From: Theristus sp. LFF4_11 | Taxonomy: Eukaryota; Nematoda; Chromadorea; Monhysterida; Xyalidae | NCBI GenBank assembly: GCA_030248135.1 | Contig: JASANC010005261.1 | Coordinates: 56,113 to 120,112 of the forward strand | Direction of reading: 5' to 3' | Length of the DNA stretch: 64,000 bases | Shown here: positions 12,281 through 27,212 of the stretch, piece by piece | Position numbering within the stretch: the first letter of the stretch is position 1 | Layout of the letters: every line of letters starts with the position of its first letter | The notes under the pieces: generated by a model | Seen by the model: the letters and a program-made list of their open reading frames with translations, nothing else | The model's database searches: none | Told to the model about the DNA's origin: nothing | Translations under genes and position numbers: made by a program

Positions 12281-12999
12281 TGTTGCTCATCGATGTAAGC
12301 AATCAATCTTGCTTAGTTCACTGCATCACTTGACAGCAAATCGATGACAGTTGGCATTGGTGTGTGACGTTGCCAACGACGTGTGCAACCCGCCGCCAGT
12401 CACCGGGCGAACGTTGACTGGAGAGAACGCGCTGCAGATAAACGGCTGCTGTTGTTTCGCTAGCTGGTCGCGTGGAACAACAAGTCACGAACACGTACAT
12501 GTGTTTTATGCAGTTAATTTCGCTTCAATATACGGCAGCAGAGACGAGCTGATGGTTGTCATAAACTCCCAGGTAATGATAACCACAGGTGACGTCTAAT
12601 TGAATGTGTGCACGTTGAAAAGTAGGTGCGGGTTCAATTATGACCGCCAAATTCAATCAATCAATCAATCAATCGATAATTATGATGTGTGATGGGATCG
12701 CGTATGCACATACATAGCTCATATCAATTATGTACGCCGCCGTTATCCATTTTAAACTTTTTTTCATTCTGGACGTGGCATGTGCCGTAAACAATTTAGA
12801 TTTGTTTAGTTTACGCCAAAAGTCTATGGATATTGAATATTTCAGTGGGTGGTACACAGATGATTCCAATGGCCACGTGGCCCCAAATTTATGGTGAGCA
12901 AACCCTTGCTGTTATTTTGGTCGCATCGTAGCGAACGGCGGCAGAGTATGACGAAGGGTGCAACTGTTGTGGCACGCTCCACGTAACTTGCATCATTTT
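12281..12999. other. Intergenic, includes a short SSR
   Basis: GC-richer 12350-12500 may be the upstream region of the possible exon at 12280. A perfect (TCAA)n microsatellite lies at about 12650-12674. Nothing else seen. Confidence 0.4.
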
Positions 13000-15900
13000 C
13001 TGAAAGAGAAAAACTACAAACACATGGTAAAGTTTGGAAGCATGCACGCTGTATCTGCAGCAATCAGCGCTTTTTGGGGGCTCACATACAAAACGCACCT
13101 ATATGTAGTGCAGCATACAGTGTCTCTGGTATATGTACTTGGCACAGGAGCGATGCAAAAAAATCGCTGACAACACCAGGGCGCGTAGTTTCAACAAGAG
13201 AGAGGGCGAGCGCGTTACACACTTAGCTTTACTTATATGAGTACAGTTTTGCATTCAGTTTTCTACCAGCACACACAATGGATGTATACACACATGTACG
13301 CTTGTGCACACGCGCGCTCGCTCATGATAATGACAGCCTCAGAGTTTGTTGCGTGCCACATGGAATAAGTCCAAAGTCTGCAGAGAGTTCAAAACGAGAA
13401 ATGAACATGATTAAATTTTATCACTCTGTAAATGAAAAAAAAGATTCAAATTATTCTGAAAAGACAGTTATGGCCTTCTAACATGTCAATAACTTGGTGC
13501 AAAAAAACTGTGGCATGACAGCATGAAAGAAAGCACATGGCGCATACGCGCGCGTGTGTGGCGTGTGTGTGTGTGGCAACAAAGTAGAACACACCGACAA
13601 ACACATGCACCATATAAAAACGCAGTAATTATAAGCTATATACGAGCGCTGAGCATGCAGCGACGGCGGCAAACGCAAAAGCGTGCTGCTGCTGCTGTGT
13701 CCATGAAAGAAAATACACACACGCCGCCATGTTATGAAAGTGCTATGTGTGTATATGGTTGCAGCGAGATAAAACAGCGCAAATTCATTAGTAGTTGCAT
13801 CCATGCACGATTCTACGCCGTCAGTTTTGTCGCGGCCGTCTGTACACGTGTATGAATTGGATGTCGCATCTTCTCTGGGTACATTCGTGTTGTTTGCACG
13901 TGTGAGTTTTGTTTCGTCAGTTAGCTGCTGAAGGTTTTTTTTAGCAAAGCACGGCAATAGTACTGTTTCAACTATAAATGGGTCAAATTGTTGGATAATT
14001 TGATGAAACTTCAATGATCCGGCTGAAAAGGTGTGTGCTCGATCAAAATACAGATGTCGACCATGTGGATCCGAGCTAAATTTTATGCGCTGATTTGAAA
14101 ACAGAACTAATACATCTGTAACTAATTTGAAGTGCACCCAATGTATGAATCTAACTAATCCGAATATGTACTGTATGTATCAATACTTGCATAAACTTTT
14201 ACGGTCTGATCAGAACAGGATGATTGAAAAAAGAACGCACAGATTTGCAACCAACGCCTCGTAAAAGCAGCTTCGGTTTTGGCAAAAAATGGACGGGCAT
14301 CATCACTGACATTGATGAGTGCCATCAAATACACCACCACCTGAATAAAATTCACGAAAATTCCGTGTATTTCACCGCATAAGCGAACCCTAAAAACATT
14401 TGGTGCACAAGCAAATGCTCATATCGAGCAAGAATGCCAACGCAACACTCGAAAACTATTACATTATAAGGCAGAACATTTTTCGAGATAGAGGCGAGCG
14501 TCTGGCAGTTTTTAACGCGACGGGCTTGGCCGGTTGACACACACTGGGGAGGTCACATGAGTGGCATTCGTATGTAATTTGCTAGATACACACACATGCG
14601 CACATATTGCGCATATTGAAGGTCGCTCATTGGAGGCCGATTTTGATACGATGAAAAGTCACGCAAAAAGTGCGCGCGGCCCCGGCGATCGCGACGAGAA
14701 GCAAAGCAAGATATGAAACGCGTCCTGTGTACTACACTTGTGATACATGCATACGCTAATCAACGCAAATTGTGCGACGGCTTTTCTGCAGATCCGGTTT
14801 TCGGGGTGCCGCACATTACAATGTATATTTTCTTACTATGGTTCTCGGCGCTGCACTATATATACAACATTTAAGCATAATAGCACATGGTCAAAAGCTG
14901 ATCGCAGTGGCGCGTGGCTCACACAACAATGGAGAAATTCGTGGCAGTGATATGTGCAACTGCACATATTTGTACTATGCACATATGTATGGTATTGCAT
15001 ATGTTTAGATTGCAGATGGCACCGAACATATAAATGCTCAAAATACATGCACAGCACAACAACAAAGAAAAGGAAGAAATAATACAGCCGAAAACACAAA
15101 ATCTGTACCAACAGCCGTAAAGTGCCGCTGGTATAGAGTCAGCTGGTCTGCTGGCAAGCTGTATAATGTGAAACGCACATGCACGATACAAGCAAAATAC
15201 ATATAACGCATGTACACATACACAAAATACAAGTACACAGATAACAGCAAGACACATGAATAGATAGAAGCGAAGAATATATTGTCGATAAAGCGCATGG
15301 CGCACTTACGCACGTGCAGCCTAACGTGAAGCTTGAGCGCCACCCGTTTTTGGTTTTGCGAGTAGCGTTTTGTAGATATCGCAATATGCATGTACATACA
15401 TATAAACATACACATAGACACAGGCTGTGGCGCTGGAACCAAGAATGTCTTAATATGTACATATATGACGCTCACTGGATAGTATGCCCTTTGAAAAGCA
15501 TCAGAACACGCTCTGCTGGCCCTGTACGTGGATCCAATGGACGCGTCACATGGAGGTATGTACAATGTACCTGCGCATAATCATGCACATAAACATATAA
15601 TATCATGAATAATATTAAGCACTTACATGTTTTGTTTCTGAGTTGACGCAAACTGATTATGAATAATTATGAACATGTGATAAAACAGATATAGATATTC
15701 ACAGCCAACTAATACACTTCTCACAAGCAAACACACGAAACGAAACTGAAAAACGAGACATGCGACTTTTTAGCCGGCAGTCCAACATGTACGCTTGTAT
15801 GTTTGCGCGCATATTACGCGCGCCGAGACCCATTATACGCCAGAGCGATAGTTGTGTACGCGGGCGTGAACTGGCATATAACACTTATGGTCGTCTGTGT

Positions 15901-16350
15901 AATAAGCGATGCACAGACGTGCACGTGCTGAAAAAAGAGCGAATACATGCGCCGCATCTATATAACCGCATGAGCGCCAAATCCAGAAACACACGCTTTA
16001 AAAAAGTGCCGTTGCCGCGAAAGTCACACGCTCAAGAGACAGTTTAGGAGGCAGCTCATACGGTCGCAGAGGCAGACACACACACAATTCGTATCAATGT
16101 CAGACACACAGGGTCTGTCTTTGTGCACGCAGTGATGGCGGTGCCCGTCAGTGCTTTTTCTTTTGCGCCATCATCAATCACATCGCGCGCCGCGGTTTTG
16201 GCGCACTTTCATGTTCTCCTCACCCAGCTTTTTTCGTCTCTTGCAATGCACAATATATTGTATCGCTTTATGCTGGCAGTTTTTTTGTTGACACACACAC
16301 AATGATATAACAAACGTTCACAGGTTTCTGTTCTGATGAAACAGAAAACT
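13000..16350. other. Second noncoding block of alternating pyrimidine-purine sequence
   Basis: Same character as 1-2590: dense CACATATG, GTACATAC, TGTGCA and GCGCGC-type alternation, many NdeI/BsrGI-like palindromes, and overlapping open frames on both strands with no family signal. The part around 13900-14560 is more ordinary. The block ends near the hairpin at 16358, about 0.6 kb downstream of the RNF113 gene. Confidence 0.45.
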
Positions 16351-16357
16351 GCTTACC

Positions 16358-16545
16358 ATACCCGTGCGGCGGTGTGGGGTACCAATGTGTGCAGCCCGCA
16401 AGATTTTTTTGAGGCGGCATTTTGGCGACATCTGTTTAAGGGTCGCATTTAGACATTAAACAAAGCTCGCAGTTTGTTCTTACGGGCCGCACACCGGTTT
16501 GAGGGCTGCGCACATCGGTACCCCACACCGTCGCACGGACGTGCT
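16358..16545. repeat. 188-bp hairpin (inverted repeat) downstream of RNF113
   Basis: The left arm (about 16360-16400: CCGTGCGGCGGTGTGGGGTA, then CAATGTGTGCAGCCCGCAA) pairs with the right arm (about 16497-16542: GGGCTGCGCACATCGGTACC, then CCACACCGTCGCACGG). The loop is about 95 bp. Only a few mismatches interrupt 35 to 40 bp of pairing. It could be a short MITE or a transcribed hairpin. No TSD was identified. Confidence 0.6.
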
Positions 16546-16812
16546 GCTTACAGAAAGTGTGAAAAATGTTTTTAAAATGCAACATACCAAGGTTTTCGTC
16601 TAGTGGCATTGATTCGCACTGATGCGTTCGCGTTCGCAAATACGGTTAGACAAGCTTGGATGGCACGATACGATGGAACACGTTGCTGAAATTCTCCATG
16701 GCTTAGCCTAGCGTCTGAAATCAAATCCACAAGCGAAAAGCAGATAATCATGACAAGCAGCGGCAATTAAAATAGCCAATTTTACCAAAATAAGCCGACT
16801 TTAATTATTTGA

Positions 16813-16818
16813 TTTATT
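16813..16818 (-). terminator. Poly(A) signal AATAAA for the RNF113 gene
   Basis: Minus-strand AATAAA lies 179 bp past the RNF113 stop codon, in an AT-rich stretch. Confidence 0.5.
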
Positions 16819-16996
16819 ACTGCAATCGTATCAGACACCACCAATTGTCCACTGGCCCTTGCCCTTGAACGAGTCACCACTAACATTGCTTATTGTGACA
16901 ATATTGTTTGGTTGAGTGTAAATCAAGCGGATACAGAGAAACAGTCGAGGGCGAAGCAATTGCCGAGACAACAAAACCGAGAACAGGGTCACAAGC

Positions 16997-19824
<2,828 letters not shown>

Positions 19825-19959
19825 TTTTGTTGATGATCCTGGTTGAAACGCATCATTCGAATGCAAATCGCACAAAAACAAGAAAACGCGAGATATTTGT
19901 AACGGTTGTCATTTGACCACCGAGAGATGCATGGAAATACACACAGCGTTCTTCAAATG

Positions 19960-19965
19960 TTTATT
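19960..19965 (-). terminator. Poly(A) signal AATAAA for the HAD gene
   Basis: Minus-strand AATAAA lies 122 bp past the HAD stop codon and only about 135 bp before the RNF113 start codon. The upstream transcript must therefore end very close to the next gene. Confidence 0.5.
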
Positions 19966-20086
19966 GCGTTCAAAGAAATATTTGAGCATGAAAAATAAAT
20001 AAAGGATCATTTGCAACCAAAAGAACACAATTCAACTGCCGACTGTTCTCCAAGTATCGACAAAACGCATCAGCGCGTGCAACGAA

Positions 20087-21951
20087 TCACAAATCAGCAG
20101 CGAGCAGCGATGGCAGATCGGCAATGCTGTGGATGATGGGGATGTGTGCGGCGTGCTCATATTCCGTGCGGTCTTTCGGCATCGACGGGTCTCGCAAGTG
20201 CACCGTTTGACAGCCGACCGCCATGGCGGCGTGACAGTCTTCGTCAAGCGAGTCGCCCACGTGCACCAGTTGGCACGGCTCGTCCACGTGCAGCGCGTGC
20301 ATCGCTCGCTCGAACGCTGCCCGCTGCGGCTTCGCGACACCGATCTCAGCGGACAGCAGCACACAGTCGACCTGGCCGCCGGCAAACTGGAAGTGCGCCA
20401 ACAGCTCGTGCAGGCGCTCGTCGAAATTGGACAGAATGCCTGAAGGCGCATGGTGACAGCGGTGAGTCGCTGCGGCTCCGTCAAGGAAACCACTCGCATG
20501 TTGTTTTTGCCAAACGAACGAACAAACCAAACCAATCAAATTCAATTCAATCGCCTCAAAATAGGCACAACAATGAAACCAATCAGTGCGCTGGACTCTG
20601 GTCGCAAATTCCATCATTTACAGATTGTTGAGTGATGTAAATTTAGGTGTTGATGTTTTAGAGCAGACTGATGATGTCATTTCAGTACGACACGTTCGAA
20701 AAAAGTGACCGTACCAATTCGTCTGATGTTGCCGACCCTGAGAGCCGACAGCGACTGCTCTGCGCCCGGCATCGTTGTCCAAAGCTTCGGATTTCTGAAT
20801 TCATCGTAAAGCTGACGCGAAATCGTGGCTACGACGGCAGAGGTCGCTTGCTCCAGACACGAGTCGCGCAGCGTTGCAGCAGCCACACAATGCCACCAGC
20901 GGCGGCTGGCAAGCGTCTGCAGCAAATGCTCCTGCTTGACGCCCGTTCATAGCAGACGTGTGCAGACGCAGGTCTCCATGAACGAAGACGTGCCTCAAAG
21001 TAACGCACACACAACTTGAGCTTGTTACACAAATAAGTGACTGGATGTATTGGAACGTGTTGCCCGTTTGGTTGGTTGTGATGGTGAATAAAGGGTGAAT
21101 GCTTTCATAATCGAAAAAAACCAAATGTTGAGATTCTGGGCCTCAACAAACCGCACCTCCTCAACAAAATGCAATTCTGGCGGCAAGATTTGAGCCAGCC
21201 GATCGTCCGAACCAGGCACGGGCCTGTAGCACGGCCAAAGACGATCGAATCGTTTGAAATTACGCTCAAACTGTGCGTTTGCCATTTCGCTGTTGACGTG
21301 GACCCCCTGCTGTTGCGCGCACGCAGCGTACACTTCACCAGGCGGACGCACCAGACTGCAACGCACAACACGCACACGGCTTTTTCTTGTTTTCTTGCAC
21401 AAAAAAGCGGTTTTTACTTTAGTTGTTGAAACTTTTTCAAATTAACCTATGATATCGCTAATTGCATTTTGCAAAGCAAAAAGTCGTGTAAAACTCAAAT
21501 TGAATTTGAAAACACTAATGTCAACTGCATTTCTGAGAGGTTCCCAGGGCCAAGTTCTGAAAATTTCGTGCTTAGAAAAAATGGGAAACAAAGCGGTTTA
21601 AAAGGGGAAAACCGCTTTCCTCCTGGAAATATAAAAAAAATTTTGCCATCCCTACAGTCCATCTGGCTGATATATACAACTAGGTGATTGGCTGCACATA
21701 CGTGCACTCGATGCATGCATTCTGTGCAGGCAAACTCCGCCTCCATAGCAATCCGTGCCCATGCCGCACGCGTCAGCCTATACAGACAGAAGGCACGCAT
21801 CAACTGCACGTGCGTGCAACCAACCAATCAGCTAGTTGCTCATGTATTAGCCAGACGGACTGTAGTCGGTTGACTCCGGCACCGACCGGATTAGCGTGTT
21901 CATGGCGTCCAAGGAGACGGCACGCAGAAGCGACGGTTGCAATTGGCGCAT
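20087..21951 (-). CDS. HDHD3: HDHD3-like HAD-superfamily hydrolase
   Basis: Four exons: 21887-21951, 21157-21355, 20715-20916 and 20439 down to 20087 (stop), giving 273 codons with stop and consistent phases. The four HAD motifs are visible. Motif I is SLDAMNTLIR (Asp nucleophile; the usual second Asp is replaced, as in HDHD3-type proteins with DxxxT). Motif II is ILSNFDERL, motif III is the Lys in VAKPQRAAF, and motif IV is HVGDSLDEDC. Between them lie the alpha-helical cap parts PPGEVYAAC, ASRRWW and ISRQLYDEF, in the order expected for HDHD3. Length is close to human HDHD3 (251 aa). The substrate of this family is not well established. A TTCAG lies directly before the ATG, which could serve as a splice acceptor for a leader or an upstream exon. 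Confidence 0.88.
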
Positions 21952-22228
21952 GCTGAACTCAAAAAATTGATTCCCGGACAACCGCTCAAAATCTGTAAGT
22001 TTTCCGTTCAAAAAACTAAATGGTCAACTGAATGTTCAAAAAGCGTTCAACATCCTTATCCATACAGCAAGCAAAAATAGTGTTCGATGCTAAATCGACT
22101 CCAGCAACTGCGAGCATGACGGAAAACTAGTCAATATTTTCCAATGGTGAATTATTATTGTTTCATTTGGACCAAAAAAAACTGAAACGGTACAACACGA
22201 AGCGAACAGAAAACGAAAAACACAAAGG

Positions 22229-25200
22229 TCAACAATATTTGTCGGATTTCGTTTTGACGCGTCTGTCGAGCAAGGTTTCATGGAGATCGCCTTCAATTTT
22301 GGCACGTTTCACGTCCGTCTTGTCGTGCACGTCGATCGAGACACAGCGCTGTTTCAAATCAACCTTCGAGTGCTGGTACATTTTGCTGAAAAAAACAGCT
22401 TTATGCTCCTGTCGTTCTCACAGCCGCCATTGATGCGAATAGCACAAAAACGTGCAGACTTTGGAAAAGAACCTTCAGTGCCGGTAGAACAGCCAAGCCA
22501 CCCAGCTGTTCACAGTGTCACGAAGAAAAACCATCCAGCAAACAAACAAACAAACAAACAAACAACCGACACATAAGCAGTTTCGCAGGCTTTCGCTTTC
22601 TTTCGATCCTCACTCGGCGTGAAATCGACCGGTTTTGCCTTCTCAACATTGGTGCGAAGCTAAAAACGAAGTATAACCAATTCAACTTGCAACAACAGAA
22701 AACAAGAACACAAACGGTACTAAACTTACGGTAACAAACTCATTCTCCCTGGCCACTTTACTCGAAGCGTAGACATAGCCTTCCTTGTCGACTTGATGGG
22801 ACATGAAACACGAGTTCGCTAACGCCTGCAACGCTGTCTTGCCCTGAATGTGGTGAATTTCATTAAGTAAAACGAGTTTTGAATGAGCGAACCTAATCGA
22901 ACATCGCTGGCATCAGTTTACAAGACCAAATGAATCGAAACGAGCAGTTACGTCGTTGAAGACGAACTCCCAGCGCTCGCGGCTGCCGACGGCCTCTGCG
23001 GTGGCGCTGAGCATTCCGTCCGAGAGTACGCTCAGGTACCTGCCGTAGCCCGACTTGAGCAGCACCCAGTGCGTGTCGGGCGTGCGTGTCAGCGTCAGCA
23101 TTTCCTCCGGCGCCGGCCCCTCGCCGTCGCTGTGCGGCGCGCCCACCGTGAACTTGCCGTTGTCCATGGCCAGCAGGTAGCAGTGCTCGGTGGTCTCGAT
23201 GGCGACAGTGCCCGCCTGCAGGTCGCCGTCAGCAGCAATGCTGCGCCAGCCGCCTGTGTCGCATGGGCATGCCACTAATCATCCTCAATTCCAGTTGCAC
23301 AATGGCAACTACCGTATTACCTCTATTAAACCCCCCCCCCCAAAATTAAACCCCCACCCCCTCGACAAGTTTCCAAATAATCCCCCCCCAAAAATAATCC
23401 CCCATGGGGGATTATTGAAACCTGTTTGAAACACATACCCAGCGAATTCTGTGGCTGGTTGCAGTGAAAATGATGAAATTGTGCTACCAAAGGCCCCAAA
23501 TGGATGAGTTAATGGCAATTTAATTACAAAAGGCTGTTGTAAAAGGAAATTTCTATGTAGAGTAGAAGTTTCTGCGACTTCCTTCCTGCCATGGAAGGTA
23601 TTTTTGCCATTTTGCCCACTCCTAAAAATGGTTTCCAAATAAACCCCCCCCCCCCAAAAATAAACCCCCACCCCCAGAAGTCGCTGAAGAAATAAACCCC
23701 CATGGGGGTTTATTAGAGGTAATACGGTACATTCAATTGCCAAAGAACACTGCGCGTTTTCAATGTGACTCGCAAATTGCAACCCAACTCATTACAGTTG
23801 TTATGTTAATTTTGTCCACACATGACTTGAACAACAAGTTCAAAAACACAGGCCGCATGTATGTCTGCTGAACTGAACCTGTGCGCGGCGAGTTTTAGCA
23901 CAAAATGATAGTCCTTTTAACACCAAAATAAAGATTGCCAACCCCAAGGGGCAGTTTTATATGCATGAGCACAGTGCAATTTCCTCACATCACGTTGAAG
24001 AGCAACATTGGCGAATCAGCTTGCTTGAAAAACGGAACGCTTGATGTGTCATGATTTCATTCAGGGGCTCAGCAGTGGAGCACTATTGGACTACCAAGCT
24101 TTTTTAAAACTGGCTCCAGCCGTAGCACCTAACCTACCTGGATCTGACTCCATCCACATGCACTATAAGAGAACCGGATTTTGTGCATTGGTATTATCTT
24201 TTATTTTGGTCCCGACACTCAGTGCGCGCATAGATAGGCAAACAGTTTCATGCATGACACGGGAATCTAACATTGGTAAAGCGATCCGAGTGTCCTAAAT
24301 AGGGCCAGGTCATTCGGATTCGGACTATTTTGAATTGCTACATTAAGATTGAAACTAGTTTCCTTTCAAAGTCTGCAAACGCACTGAATCGCAGAACCCC
24401 AAAAAAATGCTCATACATGCCCTTGTTTTCCATCTTCTTCTACTTACCGTGTGCTATGGCATCCTTGTTTTCCTCATTTTTTTCGATAACGGATTTTCGG
24501 CTGGAGTCTCGTTTGTGCTTGGATGTTTTCTGTCTGAAAAAAAAGCAAATGCAAAAAAAGATAAACTGCAGGTCTGTGGGCAGTTTTATAAAAGTGAGTA
24601 GTGTCTAAAAAGTGAGGAGTTTTACTCCAGGGTGTTCCAAAAGTTAGACCATGACAAAAGTCCAAGTGAATGATTGCACCCAAAGTTCTTTTTTGAACAA
24701 AGATTCATATTGGATTGATCATCCGGAACCGGCGTGCGAACAAATAAATAAATAAATAATTCTGCAAAATTCAGTGAATGAATGGATTAACATTTTCGGT
24801 TTACCTCTCCATTAATTTATCCAGAATTTGTATCACGGTCTGACTTTTGCAACAGCCTGGAGTAAAACTCCTCGCTTTTCACGTTTTCAGACACTCCTCA
24901 CTTTTATAAAACTGACCACAGGTGTCGAGCATCAAGAAGGAAGAAGGAGATGGGTCGTGGTGTGCAGGCAAGGAAGCCTGTTATGCTTTTACGAGACCCA
25001 ACCAACCTTCTCTCAAATCTCCTCAGCTACTTACTCACCTGGAACATTTGCTCCAGCTACTTTCATCGCCCGACCCGAAAGCTTCCGAAATAAAACAGCA
25101 GAGACAGAAACGAAGACTAACTGGGTGGGACCCTTGGTCTGGAACAAAAGCCTTTAAAACTTCCTCAACCGCAAGAGGTGGTGTAGTCGTTAGAATTTGA

Positions 25201-25489
25201 AAAATTGAGAATTAAAATTAAGAAATTTGGTTAAAATTGACAAATTTTTGCAATATTTTGTCGAATTTTGAAAAAATTGGATGGACAGAAGAGATTTCTA
25301 ATAGTTAGCTGGCGAAAATTTTTTCCGTGCCCCGGGTCCTGCTACAACCGGAACCGAGGTCGTTAAAGAGAAGCCAAACAAAAAAGAAAAAGTGAGATCA
25401 AAAACTCACTTGCTGCCTTTCAGTTTCAGCCTCCCCAAACGAACATCACCATATGCGCCGCCAAGCGAAGAAGCCGACGATGACATCAT
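22229..25489 (-). CDS. FRG1: FRG1, actin-binding/spliceosome-associated fascin-fold protein
   Basis: Six exons: 25410-25489, 24448-24533, 22952-23274, 22730-22843, 22571-22659 and 22229-22385, giving 283 codons with stop, with all phases matching. The N-terminal exon gives the family signature AYGDVRLGRLKLKGSK (human: YSYVK, then LVLKG). The second exon is the Lys-rich nuclear-localisation segment (KQKTSKHKRDSSRKS). The long third exon is the fascin-like beta-trefoil (TVAIETTEHCYLLAMDNGKF, LKSGYGRYLSV, then RWEFVFND), followed by ALANSCF. The C-terminus LHETLLDRR and KSDKYC is nearly invariant in FRG1. FRG1 is a nucleolar/Cajal-body protein that co-purifies with the spliceosome and binds actin. 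Intron 2 carries a MITE (23310-23729) and a dispersed repeat (24190-24400). First gene of the same-strand trio. Confidence 0.95.
23310..23729. mobile_element. C-rich MITE in FRG1 intron 2
   Basis: Inverted ends TACCGTATTACCTCTATTAA and TTATTAGAGGTAATACGGTA. Behind each end is a run of C (AAACCCCCCCCC, AAACCCCCACCCCC), and two internal palindromes CCCCCATGGGGG occur near 23400 and 23700. No coding capacity. The C-runs would be G-rich, quadruplex-prone strands in the FRG1 transcript sense. Confidence 0.7.
24190..24400. repeat. Dispersed repeat shared with 43860-43975 and 54815-54945
   Basis: The phrases GTAAAGCGATCCGAGTGTCC, TAAATAGGGCC, AAGATTGAAACTAGTTTCCT and AAACGCACTGAATCGCAGAA recur at 54815-54945 in ARPC4 intron 3 with substitutions. 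The part TTTTGGTCCCGACACTCAGT to TAGGCAAACAG recurs inverted at 43900-43980. Probably a SINE-like or MITE relic. Confidence 0.55.
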
Positions 25490-25821
25490 AAAAAAGTATT
25501 GGTCCGTCGTCGGTCTCGGTGTGCTAAATTTGGGTTCGAAATTTTTTTAAACTTTTTTAAATCGGATTTTAAAAATTAATTTTTTAATTAATTAAAAAAA
25601 CGAAGTTTGGCCATCAAAATTGTACTTTCATTTGAAAATGCGTTTTTTAGACACTTTCCACAGAAAGTGACATTTATGCTTTTTTGCCTGGAGTTTCGTG
25701 TGGACTTTGTTTTTGGCAGAATTTTTTTTCACAATTTCTACTTTGAGGTCAAAGATCGACGAGCAAAGTCCAGATACCAATAGAAGCTTCTGCATAGGGT
25801 TCGAAAAAACGTGAAGCTTCA

Positions 25822-26430
25822 TGTCACGGAATGGGAATGAGAGAATGTGAAATCCGAATCCAATAAGACAAAACTCAGTCCACTTGCACCAATTCACGCA
25901 GACGTGGGTTCAATTGCCGCTCTCTAATAGTCTAATTGCGACCTGAAGAGTTGCAGACTTGCAGCCCGCTCATTGCGGCCTGTTCGACTGCGGCCGGGAG
26001 AATTCGGGCTCGGACAATTCCGGCCCGGCTATTGTTTCACGAGCAATAGTATTAGTGAACCACCTGTACCGTTTTTCGTGATCTTCAATGAATCCAAAAT
26101 CAAACAAATCACGGCAAAACCGTTTTTTTTCTTCAAAAACTCACGTTTCCGAAGAGCCGTTAGGAGACCTACAACAACTTTGTTTAGTTTTGGGATTAGA
26201 TTTGGCGGAAGTTCATTTTCTTTTTTGCAATCATTTTAAAATCTGCGATTGCGTTAGTTGATTGTGGAATACGAAAAAAATCAATAATCCTCCCCCCAAC
26301 CCAACTCAACTCCCAGCCCAGCAGTATTGGCCGTTCTGGGGAAAATTCGCCGGGCCGGGAATCGTCCGGACCAAAAATATTCGGGCGGGAATCGAACAGG
26401 GCGCAACTCTTCGGGCCAGAGGCCGCAATG
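25822..26430. mobile_element. CCGGAA-array element, copy 2
   Basis: Begins TCACGGAATGGGAATGAGAG and runs into a box-B-like GGGTTCAATTGCC, then units GTTGCAG, TTGCGGCC, TGCGGCC and TTCCGGCC (25910-26035). The facing inverse cluster GGGCCGGGAATCGTCCGGACC, with later AATCGAACAGGGCGCAACTCT, lies at 26338-26420. Copy 3 at 49503-50430 matches over most of the length. Confidence 0.6.
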
Positions 26431-26799
26431 ATAACAAGAAAAACGGGCAAAGAAGAAGAAACCAGTAAAGAGCGTGAAGTAAAATAACCTCGAAAAAAAG
26501 TGAAAAGCCCGATTTTTTAAATTAATTTTTTTTTAATTTTTAATTGATTAAAAAAATTTTCAAAATGACGGAGGAAAATCCGATGGTCGACAAAAATAGG
26601 TGCATTCGAACCTCGCTGACGCGCTGAGTTCGAATATTGCAATTTTAGAACCCAATAATGCTGTTTTGAGTTTGACCCTTAAATCTGACAAAAACTTTCG
26701 TGAAAATTATGCCTCCGACGTCAATTTGGACCTACCTTTTGCAGCATGTGGATACAAACCCAGATTGTGATTCTCGTTTCAAATGATTTTTCTGTGTTT

Positions 26800-27185
26800 C
26801 AAATTATTTTTTTGAAAAATTTCGAAAAAAAACCCCCCCGGCCCCGTTTGGGGTGGAAAACAAACCCCCCCCCCTCCCGGCGACCAAACACCAACACACA
26901 AAAAATAACACAAAGAGGTCCTCCAATTAGAAGGGAAAAACCAAAAAAAATAACTCTTTTTTAGGTTTTTAACCGCTCAATAAAACAAAAACACAACCTC
27001 CCCACCTGCATCCGGGTGTTCGGCCTCCAACGTCCCCCCCCCCCTCGCGGGGTGTGGTCTAAAACTCCTTATACAAAACAAAAAAAATAATCGCCTTTTG
27101 GTGGGCTGTTAATAAATCTTTTATTTTTTTGTTTGTAATTTATTTTTTTTTTATTTATTTTAGAATAAAAATATTTTTTAATTAT
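26800..27185. other. Homopolymer-rich, possibly low-quality sequence
   Basis: Runs of C (AACCCCCCCGGCCCCG, ACCCCCCCCCCTCCC), A and T with almost no complex sequence between them. It resembles the 39980-40600 block and borders the left end of the LTR element. It may be unpolished assembly. Confidence 0.4.
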
Positions 27186-27212
27186 GCGTCCGCGGGCCAC
27201 GGCGCGCTATTC

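Noticed and set aside
13478..14137. 219-codon minus-strand ORF
   Set aside because: Long only because of composition. It has His/Cys/Ser-rich random-looking content, overlapping open frames on the plus strand, and no family motif.
15038..15565. 175-codon minus-strand ORF rich in Cys, Tyr and Val
   Set aside because: Product of alternating TA/CA/TG sequence read out of any real context; several overlapping frames are equally open.
20146..20631. 161-codon plus-strand ORF, Arg/Ala-rich
   Set aside because: Antisense shadow of the GC-rich last exon of the HAD gene.
24870..25200. PH-domain-like reading (RRRWVVVCRQGSLLCFYE) on the plus strand
   Set aside because: It lies in FRG1 intron 1, the other two plus frames are equally open, and no flanking exons of a PH protein fit. 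I treat it as chance or an old relic.
25340..25500. Lys-rich plus-strand exon (EVVKEKPNKKEK) with GTGAGA donor
   Set aside because: The opposite strand carries the FRG1 first exon with the correct family signature and splice phase, so the plus reading of the overlap is a shadow.
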